NCBI GenBank assembly: GCA_934098525.1
Contig: CAKONZ010000002.1
Location: 88,193-152,192, forward strand
Source of the DNA: an uncultured Bacilli bacterium
GTDB lineage: Bacteria > Bacillota_I > Bacilli_A > RF39 > UBA660
Direction: 5' to 3'
DNA: 64,000 nucleotides
This document shows, one piece after another, positions 46,308 to 55,321 of this stretch (positions are counted from its first letter, which is position 1; the number at the start of each line of letters is the position of its first letter). The notes beneath the pieces were generated by a model, which made no database searches, was not told the DNA's origin, and worked only from the letters and a program-made list of their open reading frames with translations. The position numbers and the translations under genes are program-made.

Positions 46308-47039
46308 TTATATCTTAAAACCCTTAGCGTACATCTTTTGTTTAATTTTATTATCAAGTTCACTACCACTATATTTTAAAGATAACTTTTTATATAATTT
46401 ATCATATTCCTTTTTTCTTATTAAATCTTCATCAATACTAATATTACTTAAATAATCTAAAAAATCACTATTTTTATACCCTAAATTAATAAGCTTATTA
46501 CTAATATTATTTTTTAATACATAAATAGATTTATTCTTATTAAGTTTTACTTCTTTATCTATTATTTTTCTTATTCTCTCATTAACTAAATCCTCAGTAA
46601 AAAGACTTAAAGATTTATCAATTGCCTCCTTGTATATTCCCAAATTCATTAATTCTTTTTTAATCTTTAATGGTCCTGTATTCTTTAAATTAATTTGATC
46701 AATAACATATGCCCTAGCGTACACATAATCATCTATATATAAATCATTTCGAAGTTTTAAAACAACTTTATCTATTATCTTATAATCATAATCTTTCTTT
46801 AAATAATTCTCAATTTCTAATGCACTACGATATCTTTTAGAAATATATTTAATACTCTTATAATAAGCCTCATAAAAGCTTAACTCAGAAATCAAAGAAT
46901 CAAATTCTTGAGTACTTATTTCCTTCTTAGATAATAAATTATTCTTTATAATAATATCTTCATACAAAATATATTTCTTGTCATCTAAATAAACCTCATA
47001 TTTACTATTACCTAAATATTTATACTTTACAATCTTCAT
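46308..47039 (-). CDS. recX: Recombination regulator RecX
   Basis: Modulates RecA filaments. 243 residues with three tandem helical repeats typical of RecX: YISKRYRSALEIENYL, LYIDDYVYARAYVID, GPLKIKKELMNLGI, then a second set near the C-terminus (KLINLGYKNSDFLDYL). GGAGGC before the ATG. No recA in the window. Confidence 0.9.
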   Translation of the reverse strand: MKIVKYKYLGNSKYEVYLDDKKYILYEDIIIKNNLLSKKEISTQEFDSLISELSFYEAYYKSIKYISKRYRSALEIENYLKKDYDYKIIDKVVLKLRNDLYIDDYVYARAYVIDQINLKNTGPLKIKKELMNLGIYKEAIDKSLSLFTEDLVNERIRKIIDKEVKLNKNKSIYVLKNNISNKLINLGYKNSDFLDYLSNISIDEDLIRKKEYDKLYKKLSLKYSGSELDNKIKQKMYAKGFKI

Positions 47040-47060
47040 AAAGCCTCCAGAAAAAAAGAT

Positions 47061-47264
47061 CTAATTCTTTTTAATTTTGATTAGACCTTCAGCTACCTCT
47101 TCAAGTGCCCTTCCAATATTCTTCTTTGATACATACTCACTCTCAGGCTTTTGTAAAAAACCAGTCCTAGTAATCTCATCACTACGTCTAGCAGCAATAT
47201 GTACTAAACGATATTTTGAATCAACAACCAATAACAACTTGTCAATAGAAGGATAAATCATCAT
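47061..47264 (-). CDS. rpoZ: RNA polymerase omega subunit
   Basis: 66-67 residues: YPSIDKLLLVVDSKYRLVHI, AARRSDEI and KNIGRALEEVAEGLI match omega. Start at 47264 or 47261 (ATGATG) after AGGGAGAG. In many Firmicutes rpoZ follows gmk; here it is directly upstream of recX and no gmk is seen. Confidence 0.9.
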   Translation of the reverse strand: MMIYPSIDKLLLVVDSKYRLVHIAARRSDEITRTGFLQKPESEYVSKKNIGRALEEVAEGLIKIKKN

Positions 47265-47332
47265 ATCACTCTCCCTAATACAAGAATAAAACAATAAATT
47301 TTTTATTTCAACAAATACTACAAAACTTTACA

Positions 47333-48619
47333 TTATTTTACATCATATGCATTTTTATATAACTCCATATACTCTTCTTTACTTTTTAAATAAAGAGTAT
47401 ACTTTTTAGAAATAGAAATTAAATATAAAGCTGCTAAAAAATCTTTTTGAAATATTAAAGCCATATTAAATAACTCTTTTACTTCTTTTTCTCTATCATT
47501 ACTATTCATATATTTATTATAAATATAACTAACTAACATTTTACCCTTTAAATTCTTACTATCATTTACATAATTTAATTCACAAACTTTAGATAATAAA
47601 ACCTTATTAAAACTATTATTACTATATAATTTAGTATCATTTATATTAAATATCTTTCCTAAATATTCCATAGAATCATTAATAATTTTTTCAATGTTCT
47701 TTCCCTGCTTCAAATCATAAAAAATTTTATTATATTTAGATATCTTAAATATTTGTTTCATCAAAGCATTACTATGTTTAGTAAGTAAAATATAATTAAG
47801 TAAATCAACATAATATTCCTTAATATTATTATAATTTTTTAATAAACTTCCCCTTTTAAAAGTATATATATTTCCCTCTAATTTATTATAATATTTCAAA
47901 GTATCAAAATATCCAAGTGCTATCAGTTTTTCAGCATTCTTTCTACTAAAATCCAATGTAAATAATTTTTTATCACGCATTTTTATTAAATCAATTTTTA
48001 TATCTTTTTCTTTTACCTTTTGATTGAAAGCCAAAACAGACAAATCAACAGCAATAACTTCATCCGCTCCCATATCAACTGCTAAATTTATTGGCATATT
48101 ATCATAAAAACCACCATCAATATAGTACTCGCCATCTATTTCCTTTTTCTCAATAGCAGGAAAACACGTAGAAGACGCTATAACATAATCAACCAACTTT
48201 CCTCTAGGAATCTCATCTATAGATAAACATCTAGGTGACTTTGTCTTTAAATTATACGTAACAAGTCCATACTTAATTTTAGATTTACGAACCTTATCCT
48301 CATTTATTAAACCATTAAGATACTTTGTCATCTTCTCATTAGACAATCCTTTGTTCAATATCATAGTCTCAATATTATTCTTATTTTCTATAATACTCTT
48401 AGTAGTATCATAATCAAATAAATCAGAAGTCTTTAAATTAAGCCATAAATATTTGGATTTAAAATACTTCTTTTGAGCAAACATAGCAGCATTAATAGAC
48501 CCTATTGAAGTACCAGTAACTATATCTATTTTCTTTCCTAATTTATTTAAAGCTTTCCATACACCTATTTGGTAAGCCCCTTTAGCGCCACCACCAGATA
48601 AAACCAATGCTCTTTTCAT
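47333..48619 (-). CDS. Patatin-like phospholipase
   Basis: Acyl hydrolase with the Ser-Asp dyad: oxyanion GGGAKGAYQIG, nucleophile in GTSIGS (Ser ~42), and DGGFYDNMP (Asp). The patatin domain fills the first ~230 residues; the remaining ~200 are a helical extension of unknown role. Cytoplasmic, RssA-like. Lipid substrate not known. Confidence 0.9.
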   Translation of the reverse strand: MKRALVLSGGGAKGAYQIGVWKALNKLGKKIDIVTGTSIGSINAAMFAQKKYFKSKYLWLNLKTSDLFDYDTTKSIIENKNNIETMILNKGLSNEKMTKYLNGLINEDKVRKSKIKYGLVTYNLKTKSPRCLSIDEIPRGKLVDYVIASSTCFPAIEKKEIDGEYYIDGGFYDNMPINLAVDMGADEVIAVDLSVLAFNQKVKEKDIKIDLIKMRDKKLFTLDFSRKNAEKLIALGYFDTLKYYNKLEGNIYTFKRGSLLKNYNNIKEYYVDLLNYILLTKHSNALMKQIFKISKYNKIFYDLKQGKNIEKIINDSMEYLGKIFNINDTKLYSNNSFNKVLLSKVCELNYVNDSKNLKGKMLVSYIYNKYMNSNDREKEVKELFNMALIFQKDFLAALYLISISKKYTLYLKSKEEYMELYKNAYDVK

Positions 48620-48657
48620 ATTATCACCTATAACAATTATATATCAAAAAATAATGC

Positions 48658-49002
48658 TTATAAAGTATTATTTAAATCAATCCATCTCATAATAACAGAA
48701 ACAATATAATCAATTTCCTTTTCATCAAGAATTTTATTCTCATCAATACTATGCCATTTTCTTAAACATCCCCTACAACAAGTACCAGTCGCATGCATTG
48801 CAATAAAAACAGGATGTCCTTTCATCGGAGTTTGCTTACCATCATTAATAAGCCTAACCTTTAATCTTTTAACAACAAAATCATAAGCATGTTCCCTTAT
48901 TTTATCAATTCCCTTAGAATTTATATATAATATATCTTTATCTTTCAACTTAAAACTAGATCTAAACTTAGAATAAGAAAGCTTTTTAAACAAATCATCC
49001 AT
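48658..49002 (-). CDS. DUF4186 family protein
   Basis: 114 residues with the DUF4186 hallmark HATGTCCRGCLRKWHSI and the preceding KGHPVFIAMHA segment; four close Cys/His suggest a metal site. Start at 49002, after TGGTGG. Function unknown. Confidence 0.88.
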   Translation of the reverse strand: MDDLFKKLSYSKFRSSFKLKDKDILYINSKGIDKIREHAYDFVVKRLKVRLINDGKQTPMKGHPVFIAMHATGTCCRGCLRKWHSIDENKILDEKEIDYIVSVIMRWIDLNNTL

Positions 49003-49046
49003 AATACCACCAATATAATTATAATAAAAAAACATAATATATGTCA

Positions 49047-49643
49047 TCATATACTATGTTTTTTCTTTAATATTCTTTTCATAAATATACATATAACAAA
49101 AACAACCATTACTAAAATAACTAAATAAGAATATGCATTAAAAATATTCAAAATACTACTCCAATTATTACTAAGTATAACACCTATATAAATTATAATA
49201 ACATTCCATAATAATACTCCAATAAAAGTAAATATTAAAAAACGAAATATAGGCATACCACTCATACCAGCCGGTATAGAAATTAAACTCCTGATCAGCG
49301 GAATTAATCTACAAAATAATACTGTAAAACTGCCTCTTTTATTAAACCACTCACAAGATTTTTTAAAATTATCTGAACTAACCTTCCTAAAAAATATCTT
49401 TCTTAATTTTTCTTTTTTTAACATTTTTCCAATATAATAAAGAAAAACAGCTCCAAATAAAGATCCTATAGTAGAAGATAAAATCATTCCTAAAATACTT
49501 AAATTTGTATAAGTAGTTATAAATCCAGAAAACAACAATATTACTTCAGATGGTATAGGTGGAAAAATATTTTCTACTGCCACCAATATAAAAACACCAA
49601 AATAACCAAATTTATTAACAATACTTAAAGTAAACTCTATCAT
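49047..49643 (-). CDS. DedA-family membrane protein
   Basis: About 198 residues with the DedA/SNARE-associated core: NIFPPIPSEVILLFSG, the re-entrant region, and CRLIPLIRSLISIPAGMSGM with the two membrane-embedded Arg. Some members flip polyprenyl-phosphate lipids. Five or six membrane segments. No clear ribosome site; ATG at 49643 is my choice, and TTG at 49670 is possible. Confidence 0.92.
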   Translation of the reverse strand: MIEFTLSIVNKFGYFGVFILVAVENIFPPIPSEVILLFSGFITTYTNLSILGMILSSTIGSLFGAVFLYYIGKMLKKEKLRKIFFRKVSSDNFKKSCEWFNKRGSFTVLFCRLIPLIRSLISIPAGMSGMPIFRFLIFTFIGVLLWNVIIIYIGVILSNNWSSILNIFNAYSYLVILVMVVFVICIFMKRILKKKHSI

Positions 49644-49685
49644 AAATCTAAAACAAAAAGAAAAGGCCAAATATGACCATCTCTA

Positions 49686-50060
49686 TTATCTAAAATTACA
49701 GCATGAGCCACATTGTTCATTTGAAACAATATTTTCTTCACAACATGTATAATTTGGTTGGTATGTATGTTTATAGACATGATGATTAACAATTCTTGTT
49801 CTTATAGGACATACATGTGGAACAACATGTTCAATTCTTCTATTAACAACTCTTTCTCTTACAGGTTCAATAATTGGTGACATACTAGTTTGTGGACATG
49901 AAGAACCAGCCGCAGGCATTACTGAAGAATTAACATTTTGAGTTTGACTTTGATTAAAATCAATATCAATATTACCAGTATTATTATCAATATCAATAAA
50001 TCCTTCTTGATTAGGAATATTAACAACTGGCATTTGTCTTAAAAAATTTCTATTAAACAT
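49686..50060 (-). CDS. CotD-like spore coat family protein
   Basis: 124 residues. After an Asn/Gln-rich first half, the segment HVVPHVCPIRTRIVNHHVYKH and the Tyr/Cys-rich tail (NYTCCEEN, CGSCCNFR) resemble the CotD inner coat family. GGGGG before the ATG. Six or more cysteines suggest disulfide cross-linking. It follows the relic end of a fic gene on the right. Confidence 0.78.
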   Translation of the reverse strand: MFNRNFLRQMPVVNIPNQEGFIDIDNNTGNIDIDFNQSQTQNVNSSVMPAAGSSCPQTSMSPIIEPVRERVVNRRIEHVVPHVCPIRTRIVNHHVYKHTYQPNYTCCEENIVSNEQCGSCCNFR

Positions 50061-50122
50061 TATAAATCCCCCTATCTACTTTTATGATATGAAAATCTAT
50101 AATTTATGTATATGACTTTTGC

Positions 50123-50221
50123 ACAAAAATTTTATCTCATCTTAACATTTTTTATCTTCAAAGCCTTATCAAATTCCCTTTCCAGCATACCAGGATAAAT
50201 TAATCTATTTTTAGTTCCATT
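50123..50221 (-). pseudogene. Relic of the fic gene 3' end (direct repeat copy A)
   Basis: 99 bases identical, base for base, to 51730-51828, which spans the last ~30 codons of the Fic gene and its stop. Only the end of fic is present here, 10 bases beyond the stop of the RhuM gene. Confidence 0.95.
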
Positions 50222-50231
50222 AAATCCCAAA

Positions 50232-51248
50232 TTAATTATCTATTCCCTCATTTTTTATTTCTATCAAAAATTTATCAAAATCAGACTCAAATAATTTATC
50301 TTGTATAATCCTATATTTCTCAAATTCTGATAAAGCAAAACTCTCTGCAACTTTGTGAGAAATTTTACCAGGATTATCTAACACTTCTCGTTCATTAAAT
50401 TGCAAAAACACATCTAATCTTTTTTTCCAATCTTCCATAGTCATTGGAATATGCCTTTCAGCCTGATCTTCTGCATAATCTAAATACATTGTAACTATTC
50501 TTTCTAAAGATTTTAACTCTTCTTTTGTTAAATAATTTTTGGCAATTATAACATCAGATTCCATGATTTTACCACTTGGAGAATTTTTCCAAGTAGTAAG
50601 GCCCATATGTTCTTTTTCATGATTTGCTCTTTTTACTATGACTTCCGCAGCAGTATTGCCATGTGTTGCAAAATGCATTTTATTTTGTACTGTTTTAAAG
50701 AATTCTTTAGTAACAGGGGAATTTTTATTATAATCTAAACTAGTAGCATAAATATCAGTAATTTTTTGATAAAAATTTCTTTCACTAATTCTAATTTCTC
50801 TGATTTCTTCAAGTAATTCATCAAAATAATTTTCATTCAAGAATGTTCCGTTTTTAAGTCTTTCTTTATCTAATACATATCCTTTAATAGAATATTGTTT
50901 TAATATATTAATTGCCCACAATCTAAATTCTATTGCTCTTTTACTATTAACTTTAAAACCAACCGAAATAATGGCCTCTAAATTATAGTACTTTGTTTTA
51001 TAATTTTTCCCATCTTCAGCAGTATGTAAGAAATCCTTACATACTAAATTTCTATCTAATTCGCGTTCTAAAATATTATTTAAATGCATTGTAACATTGT
51101 TTCTAGTTGTATCAAAAAGTTCAGCAATCAACTTTTGACTAAGCCACACCGATTCATTATCTACAATTACTTCAATTGTTTTCTCATTATTTTGCTTTGT
51201 AAAAATTAAAAATTCTGCTGTTGAATTTCTTATTTGTAAAGTTTGCAT
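50232..51248 (-). CDS. RhuM-family protein
   Basis: 338 residues matching the virulence RhuM family found on Salmonella and other islands: VWLSQKLIAELFDTTRNNVT (HTH), HTAEDGKNYKTKYYNLEAII, SVGFKVNSKRAIEFRLWA, then GYVLDKERLKNG, and a C-terminal part with NHEKEHMGLTTWKN. The first ~110 residues resemble BRO/antirepressor-type DNA-binding domains. Function is unproven. AGGAGGGG precedes the ATG. The gene sits between the intact fic gene and a 99-base copy of the fic end. Confidence 0.88.
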   Translation of the reverse strand: MQTLQIRNSTAEFLIFTKQNNEKTIEVIVDNESVWLSQKLIAELFDTTRNNVTMHLNNILERELDRNLVCKDFLHTAEDGKNYKTKYYNLEAIISVGFKVNSKRAIEFRLWAINILKQYSIKGYVLDKERLKNGTFLNENYFDELLEEIREIRISERNFYQKITDIYATSLDYNKNSPVTKEFFKTVQNKMHFATHGNTAAEVIVKRANHEKEHMGLTTWKNSPSGKIMESDVIIAKNYLTKEELKSLERIVTMYLDYAEDQAERHIPMTMEDWKKRLDVFLQFNEREVLDNPGKISHKVAESFALSEFEKYRIIQDKLFESDFDKFLIEIKNEGIDN

Positions 51249-51729
51249 TAGTTCCCCTCCTGAACATTTTTTATAATAAAATTTCTAATTAAATTATACC
51301 TTGAAACTAAAAAATTTCTTTAAAACAAAAACTTTTTAGCTAGTATGTTGACCACCAACCATTTTTGTGCCTGGACAATTCTACTATATCTTCTTCAAAC
51401 AAATTACATTGCCACCATTTTATTTTTTTTCTTTAGTTATTTTACTCCTTAATAAATTAGAAATTACACTTTATTTTATATTAATTATACCACAAAAACA
51501 TTTGTTATTAAATTACATTACTTTTCAATCATCTATTTTTAATTTAGGTTTAGATTTTAATTTTATCTCATTCTCTATTATGATTTTTTTAGCAGAAAAA
51601 TATCTAGAACTACCATTTGAAATTGGTAAAAGTTAATATTCTAATTTAAATTTCTACATATACCAATCAAAAGTTAAATCTTGATAATATATTTAAATAT
51701 AAAATCAAATTTATTTGGTGTTGAATAAA
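51249..51729. other. 481-bp gene-free stretch between RhuM and fic
   Basis: Very AT-rich. It holds a TATAAT (51292-51297, minus strand) suited to RhuM and a second TATAAT-like element near 51484-51490 (ATTATACCAC on the plus strand). No coding sequence with a ribosome site was found on either strand; an 89-codon plus-strand frame is hydrophobic low-complexity and has no such site. Confidence 0.6.
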
Positions 51730-51828
51730 ACAAAAATTTTATCTCATCTTAACATTTTTTATCTTCAAAGCCTTATCAAATTCCCTTTCCAGCATACCAG
51801 GATAAATTAATCTATTTTTAGTTCCATT
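51730..51828. repeat. Direct repeat copy B (end of intact fic)
   Basis: Identical to 50123-50221. Together they bracket the RhuM gene and its upstream region (an insert of about 1.6 kb with one repeat copy). Confidence 0.95.
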
Positions 51829-52362
51829 CATTAAATTATCAGGATCCATCATAGTAAAATCCAATTCATAAGAAACATTCATATATTTATTCTTTGCTTC
51901 AACAAACTCACGTAAAAATTCTCTAATAGTTCTACCATTACCCTCTCTGAAAGGATGAATAACAATTAAAGCATTATAAAAATCAGCTAAAAACCATGCA
52001 TACTCACCTCTGCTGTAAATTTCTTTTACTCTCTCATTAGCATAACTTAATTCTTCCCCTAAATAACTATCTATATTCTTATAACTAACAAAAGGATCTC
52101 CGCCCTCTACTTTCCTAACATCTACATCTCTAAAACTACCAGCAAAGTCATAAACATCTCCAAAAATAAACTTATGTAAATTCAAAAGTTCCTCTTTATT
52201 ACATTCATTTACTATTGGACAAAAATAAAGCAAAACCATCTTTTCGATAGCAATTTTTCTCTCTTCTTTTGACAACTCAGAAGAAGATAATATACCTAAC
52301 TTATTCTTTAAAACAGTTGTTCCATCATAAAAATATGAATTAAATCTTTCATCATCAGACAT
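51739..52362 (-). CDS. Fic/DOC-family protein (AMPylase-type toxin)
   Basis: 207 residues. The catalytic Fic motif HPFREGNGRT (H136-T145) is intact, so transfer of AMP to a target protein is likely. LLNLHKFIFGDVYDFAGSFR is the family's preceding helix. No N-terminal inhibitory helix is present, which fits a class I toxin whose inhibitor is a separate protein, here the 50-residue gene 6 bases upstream. Confidence 0.93.
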   Translation of the reverse strand: MSDDERFNSYFYDGTTVLKNKLGILSSSELSKEERKIAIEKMVLLYFCPIVNECNKEELLNLHKFIFGDVYDFAGSFRDVDVRKVEGGDPFVSYKNIDSYLGEELSYANERVKEIYSRGEYAWFLADFYNALIVIHPFREGNGRTIREFLREFVEAKNKYMNVSYELDFTMMDPDNLMNGTKNRLIYPGMLEREFDKALKIKNVKMR

Positions 52363-52368
52363 TATCCA

Positions 52369-52521
52369 TTACTTCCTTTTATCATTATTTACTCTTTTTC
52401 TAACATGAGCTTTTACTTCTTCTATTTCATTAGAATTAAGTTCTACCAAATCAAAATTTGAATTAGCAAGAGCTTGTTTTAAAGCTTCTGTTAACTTCTC
52501 ATCAAAATTACTACCATCCAT
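52369..52521 (-). CDS. Fic antitoxin, VbhA-like (50 residues)
   Basis: Short protein MDGSNFDEKLTEALKQALAN... The first helix (ALKQALANSNFDL) and the following acidic stretch resemble VbhA-type antitoxins that block Fic with an S/TxxxEG motif; here SNFDL has Asp at the Glu place, so the motif is degenerate. AGGAG precedes the ATG. It starts 8 bases after the ffh stop codon, so the toxin-antitoxin pair rides on the ffh transcript. Assignment relies on position and weak similarity. Confidence 0.68.
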   Translation of the reverse strand: MDGSNFDEKLTEALKQALANSNFDLVELNSNEIEEVKAHVRKRVNNDKRK

Positions 52522-52529
52522 ATAAGCTC

Positions 52530-53837
52530 CTAAAATGGCATTTTAAAATTACCACTTGCTATTTGTTTCATCATTTTTTTACTTTGTTCAAATTGATTAA
52601 CTAATCTATTAACCTCAGTAACAGTTCGTCCACTACCCTTAGCAATTCTCTCTTTTCTAGAAGCCTTTAAAACATCAGGATGTTTTCTCTCATAAGGTGT
52701 CATAGATAAAATTATAGCCTCAACATGCGCCATATCTTTAGGATCTATATTAATCTTATTAAGTCCCATTTTTCTAGCACCAGGTAAAAGTTTTAAAATA
52801 GATTCCAAAGATCCAAGTTTCTTTATTTGCTTCATTTGAGATAAAAAATCTTCTAAATCATATTTTCCACTCTTCATCCTATTTAAAGATTTTTCAGCTT
52901 CCTTTTCATCTATTACATCATTAGCTTTATCAACAATAGACAAAATATCTCCCATTCCTAAAATTCTAGAAGCCATTCTATCAGGATAAAAATAATCAAT
53001 TCCATCAAGCTTCTCCGAAACACCAATAAACTTAATACTTACATCAGTTAAATGTCTAACAGACAAAGCAACTCCACCTCTTGTATCCCCATCAAGTTTA
53101 GTAAGTATAACACCAGTAAGATCTATACTATCATTAAAACCATTAATAACATTAATAGCATCTTGTCCCATCATTGAATCTATTACCAATAAAATTTCTT
53201 GCGGTAAAACAGCCTCTTTTATATTCTTCAACTCTTCCATAAGATTATCATCTATATGAAGACGACCAGCAGTATCAATCAACACATAATCATAGCCATT
53301 ATTTTTAGCATATTCTACTGCATTCTTAGCAATTAAACAAGGATCACTTTTTCCCTCTTCATATACTTCTATACCAAGTTCTTTTCCTATAGTTTTTAGC
53401 TGATCTATAGCAGCTGGTCTATAAACATCACACGCTACCAAAAGAGGTTTTTTAGAATGTTTTTTTCTAAGTAAATTAGCAAGTTTACCTATAGTAGTAG
53501 TTTTACCACTTCCTTGTAAACCAACCAACATCAAAATAGCAGGATTCCCAACTAAATTTAAATCTTCTTTTTTACCACCTAAAAGATCAATAAGTTCATC
53601 TCTAATAATTCCTACAAACATCTCACCAGGAGATAGACTCTTTTTAACTTCTTCTCCTAAAGCTTTCTTTTTTACATTCTCAGTAAATTCTTTAACAACC
53701 TTATAATTTACATCAGCTTCAAGTAAAGCAAGTCTAACCTCTCTTAACATAGGATCTATATTATCTTCAGTTATCTTTCCATACCCTTTAATATTCCTAA
53801 TTGCATTTTGCAATCTATCACTTAATAAATCAAACAT
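52530..53837 (-). CDS. ffh: Signal recognition particle protein Ffh
   Basis: GTPase that binds signal sequences and the SRP RNA. 435 residues: N domain, G domain with GLQGSGKTTTIGKLA, DTAGRLH and TKLDGDTRGG, and a Met-rich M domain (MGDILSIVDKA; GSGRTVTEVNRL). Start at 53837 (MFDLLSDRL) with GGTGAT. Two helix-turn-helix genes lie where ylxM usually precedes ffh. Confidence 0.97.
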   Translation of the reverse strand: MFDLLSDRLQNAIRNIKGYGKITEDNIDPMLREVRLALLEADVNYKVVKEFTENVKKKALGEEVKKSLSPGEMFVGIIRDELIDLLGGKKEDLNLVGNPAILMLVGLQGSGKTTTIGKLANLLRKKHSKKPLLVACDVYRPAAIDQLKTIGKELGIEVYEEGKSDPCLIAKNAVEYAKNNGYDYVLIDTAGRLHIDDNLMEELKNIKEAVLPQEILLVIDSMMGQDAINVINGFNDSIDLTGVILTKLDGDTRGGVALSVRHLTDVSIKFIGVSEKLDGIDYFYPDRMASRILGMGDILSIVDKANDVIDEKEAEKSLNRMKSGKYDLEDFLSQMKQIKKLGSLESILKLLPGARKMGLNKINIDPKDMAHVEAIILSMTPYERKHPDVLKASRKERIAKGSGRTVTEVNRLVNQFEQSKKMMKQIASGNFKMPF

Positions 53838-53902
53838 ATTTATCACCATAATAAGTATATCATTTATTAATATTTTTTCCAAATAAAAATAATCCTCTCG
53901 GA

Positions 53903-54442
53903 CTATTTCTTTCTTACCTTCTCAACACTTAAAACATCATCTTCTTCATCCATTTGATATAAATTTCTTATTCTCTCTATCCCTCTTCTCTCAACAAAAC
54001 TAGTCCAAGATTTTTGGAAATTAAAAACCTTACCAATATTTTCAAATGTATCATTATTAAAAAAATATCTTATTATAACTTCCCTTTCAAAATCAGTTAA
54101 ATTATTCAAAATACTTGAAATTTCAGAATTAAGAACAATATCATCATACTCATACTCAGAAGACAAACAATAATCATAAGAAGGATACTTTTTATTTAAA
54201 TAATTTTTATAACATATCTTTATATTTCTATTTATATATTGTGATAAAGGTATTTTTTGATTAGTCTCTAAATATTTATCTATAATTTCTACTAATGATA
54301 AATTCAAAAAAGCTCTAGCATCTTCATCATCAGATATTAATATTTTGTCAATAACATACATATACTCTTCAACAAGTTTATTTCTTACATTAATATCAGT
54401 TTTAGCCTCTTCTAACATTTTAGCAATTAAATTTTTTTTCAT
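53903..54442 (-). CDS. Sigma-factor-like helix-turn-helix protein upstream of ffh
   Basis: 179 residues. Helical throughout; the C-terminal part (about 120-165: LTDFEREVIIRYFFNNDTFE, NIGKVFNFQKSWTSFVERRG) looks like a sigma-70 region 4. No obvious region 2 promoter-melting motif. It lies 1 base after the stop of the next gene with CGAGGATAAT as ribosome site. The position matches YlxM, a HTH protein encoded with ffh in Firmicutes, but the length differs. Confidence 0.6.
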   Translation of the reverse strand: MKKNLIAKMLEEAKTDINVRNKLVEEYMYVIDKILISDDEDARAFLNLSLVEIIDKYLETNQKIPLSQYINRNIKICYKNYLNKKYPSYDYCLSSEYEYDDIVLNSEISSILNNLTDFEREVIIRYFFNNDTFENIGKVFNFQKSWTSFVERRGIERIRNLYQMDEEDDVLSVEKVRKK

Positions 54443-54443
54443 A

Positions 54444-55244
54444 TTATCCTCGTATTATTCCCCTTACCTTTTCTATAGCCCTTGCATATTTTTTACAAAC
54501 AAGAGTACGACTTATTCCTAACTCTTCAGCCAATTCTCTAACATTTTCTTTATCATAAATAGTTTTTAGAATAATAGTCCTATCAGTTTCACTAAAATGT
54601 TTAGAATTAATAATATCTAATATTTCATTAACTAATATTTGATCATTAAGATCATAAGTTTTTCCATATAAACTATCATAACTACAAACATAATTATCTT
54701 TTTTACTAGCACGATTCAAACAACTTCTCATTGCAATATTAATATAAGTACTAAAAGGATAATCAACATTATTAGTAAAATAATCATTAGCGCACTTTAC
54801 ATACTTATAATAAAGATAAGATCTTAATTCATCATCGTCATTATTATTTAATAAATTTTCAACTATATAAAAATATTTTTCATATACTATCTTCCTAGCA
54901 GAAGAATCAGTTCTAGCAAGTTCAATCAAATCATAAACATCATGTTTTCTTCCAATAGGATTTTTATCATTTAAAGAAAATCTTTCAAAATATCTATCAA
55001 AAACTCTTCTAATATAAATAAACAAATATATATCTGTACTACCTTGTTTATAAGCATCTAAAGCATATTTATATAAAATCTCAGCACACTCATAACAATT
55101 AACTTTATCAGAAAACAACTTAGCATAATTATCAACCAAATAATGATAATGATTATATATCAAATCATAAACCTTTTGATCACCAGCTTTAAACTTTTTA
55201 ATAGTTTCAATATATACTGGATTCTTATAACCACTATTACTCAA
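54444..55244 (-). CDS. Larger sigma-factor-like helix-turn-helix protein
   Basis: About 266 residues from a TTG at 55244 (AAGGGG 9 bases upstream; the ATG at 55253 abuts it). The C-terminal ~55 residues (FSETDRTIILKTIYDKENVR, ELAEELGISRTLVCKKYARA) form a clear sigma region 4-like HTH. The N-terminal part contains two helical segments resembling diverged sigma region 2. It shares the operon with the 179-residue protein and ffh. It could be a paralogue of that protein; neither is a standard sigma factor. Confidence 0.6.
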   Translation of the reverse strand: MSNSGYKNPVYIETIKKFKAGDQKVYDLIYNHYHYLVDNYAKLFSDKVNCYECAEILYKYALDAYKQGSTDIYLFIYIRRVFDRYFERFSLNDKNPIGRKHDVYDLIELARTDSSARKIVYEKYFYIVENLLNNNDDDELRSYLYYKYVKCANDYFTNNVDYPFSTYINIAMRSCLNRASKKDNYVCSYDSLYGKTYDLNDQILVNEILDIINSKHFSETDRTIILKTIYDKENVRELAEELGISRTLVCKKYARAIEKVRGIIRG

Positions 55245-55321
55245 AAAAACCATCCCCTTATTTGTGCATATTATACCACAAATCAAAAGAAAAAGCAAAA
55301 ATTAACAAAAATTCACTAAAA

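Noticed and set aside
51367..51636. 89-codon plus-strand frame between RhuM and fic
   Set aside because: No ribosome site, hydrophobic low-complexity translation, and it is the complement of AT-rich non-coding DNA.
53838..53902. SRP RNA or ylxM next to ffh
   Set aside because: The gap is too short for an SRP RNA, and the neighbouring proteins are not standard YlxM.
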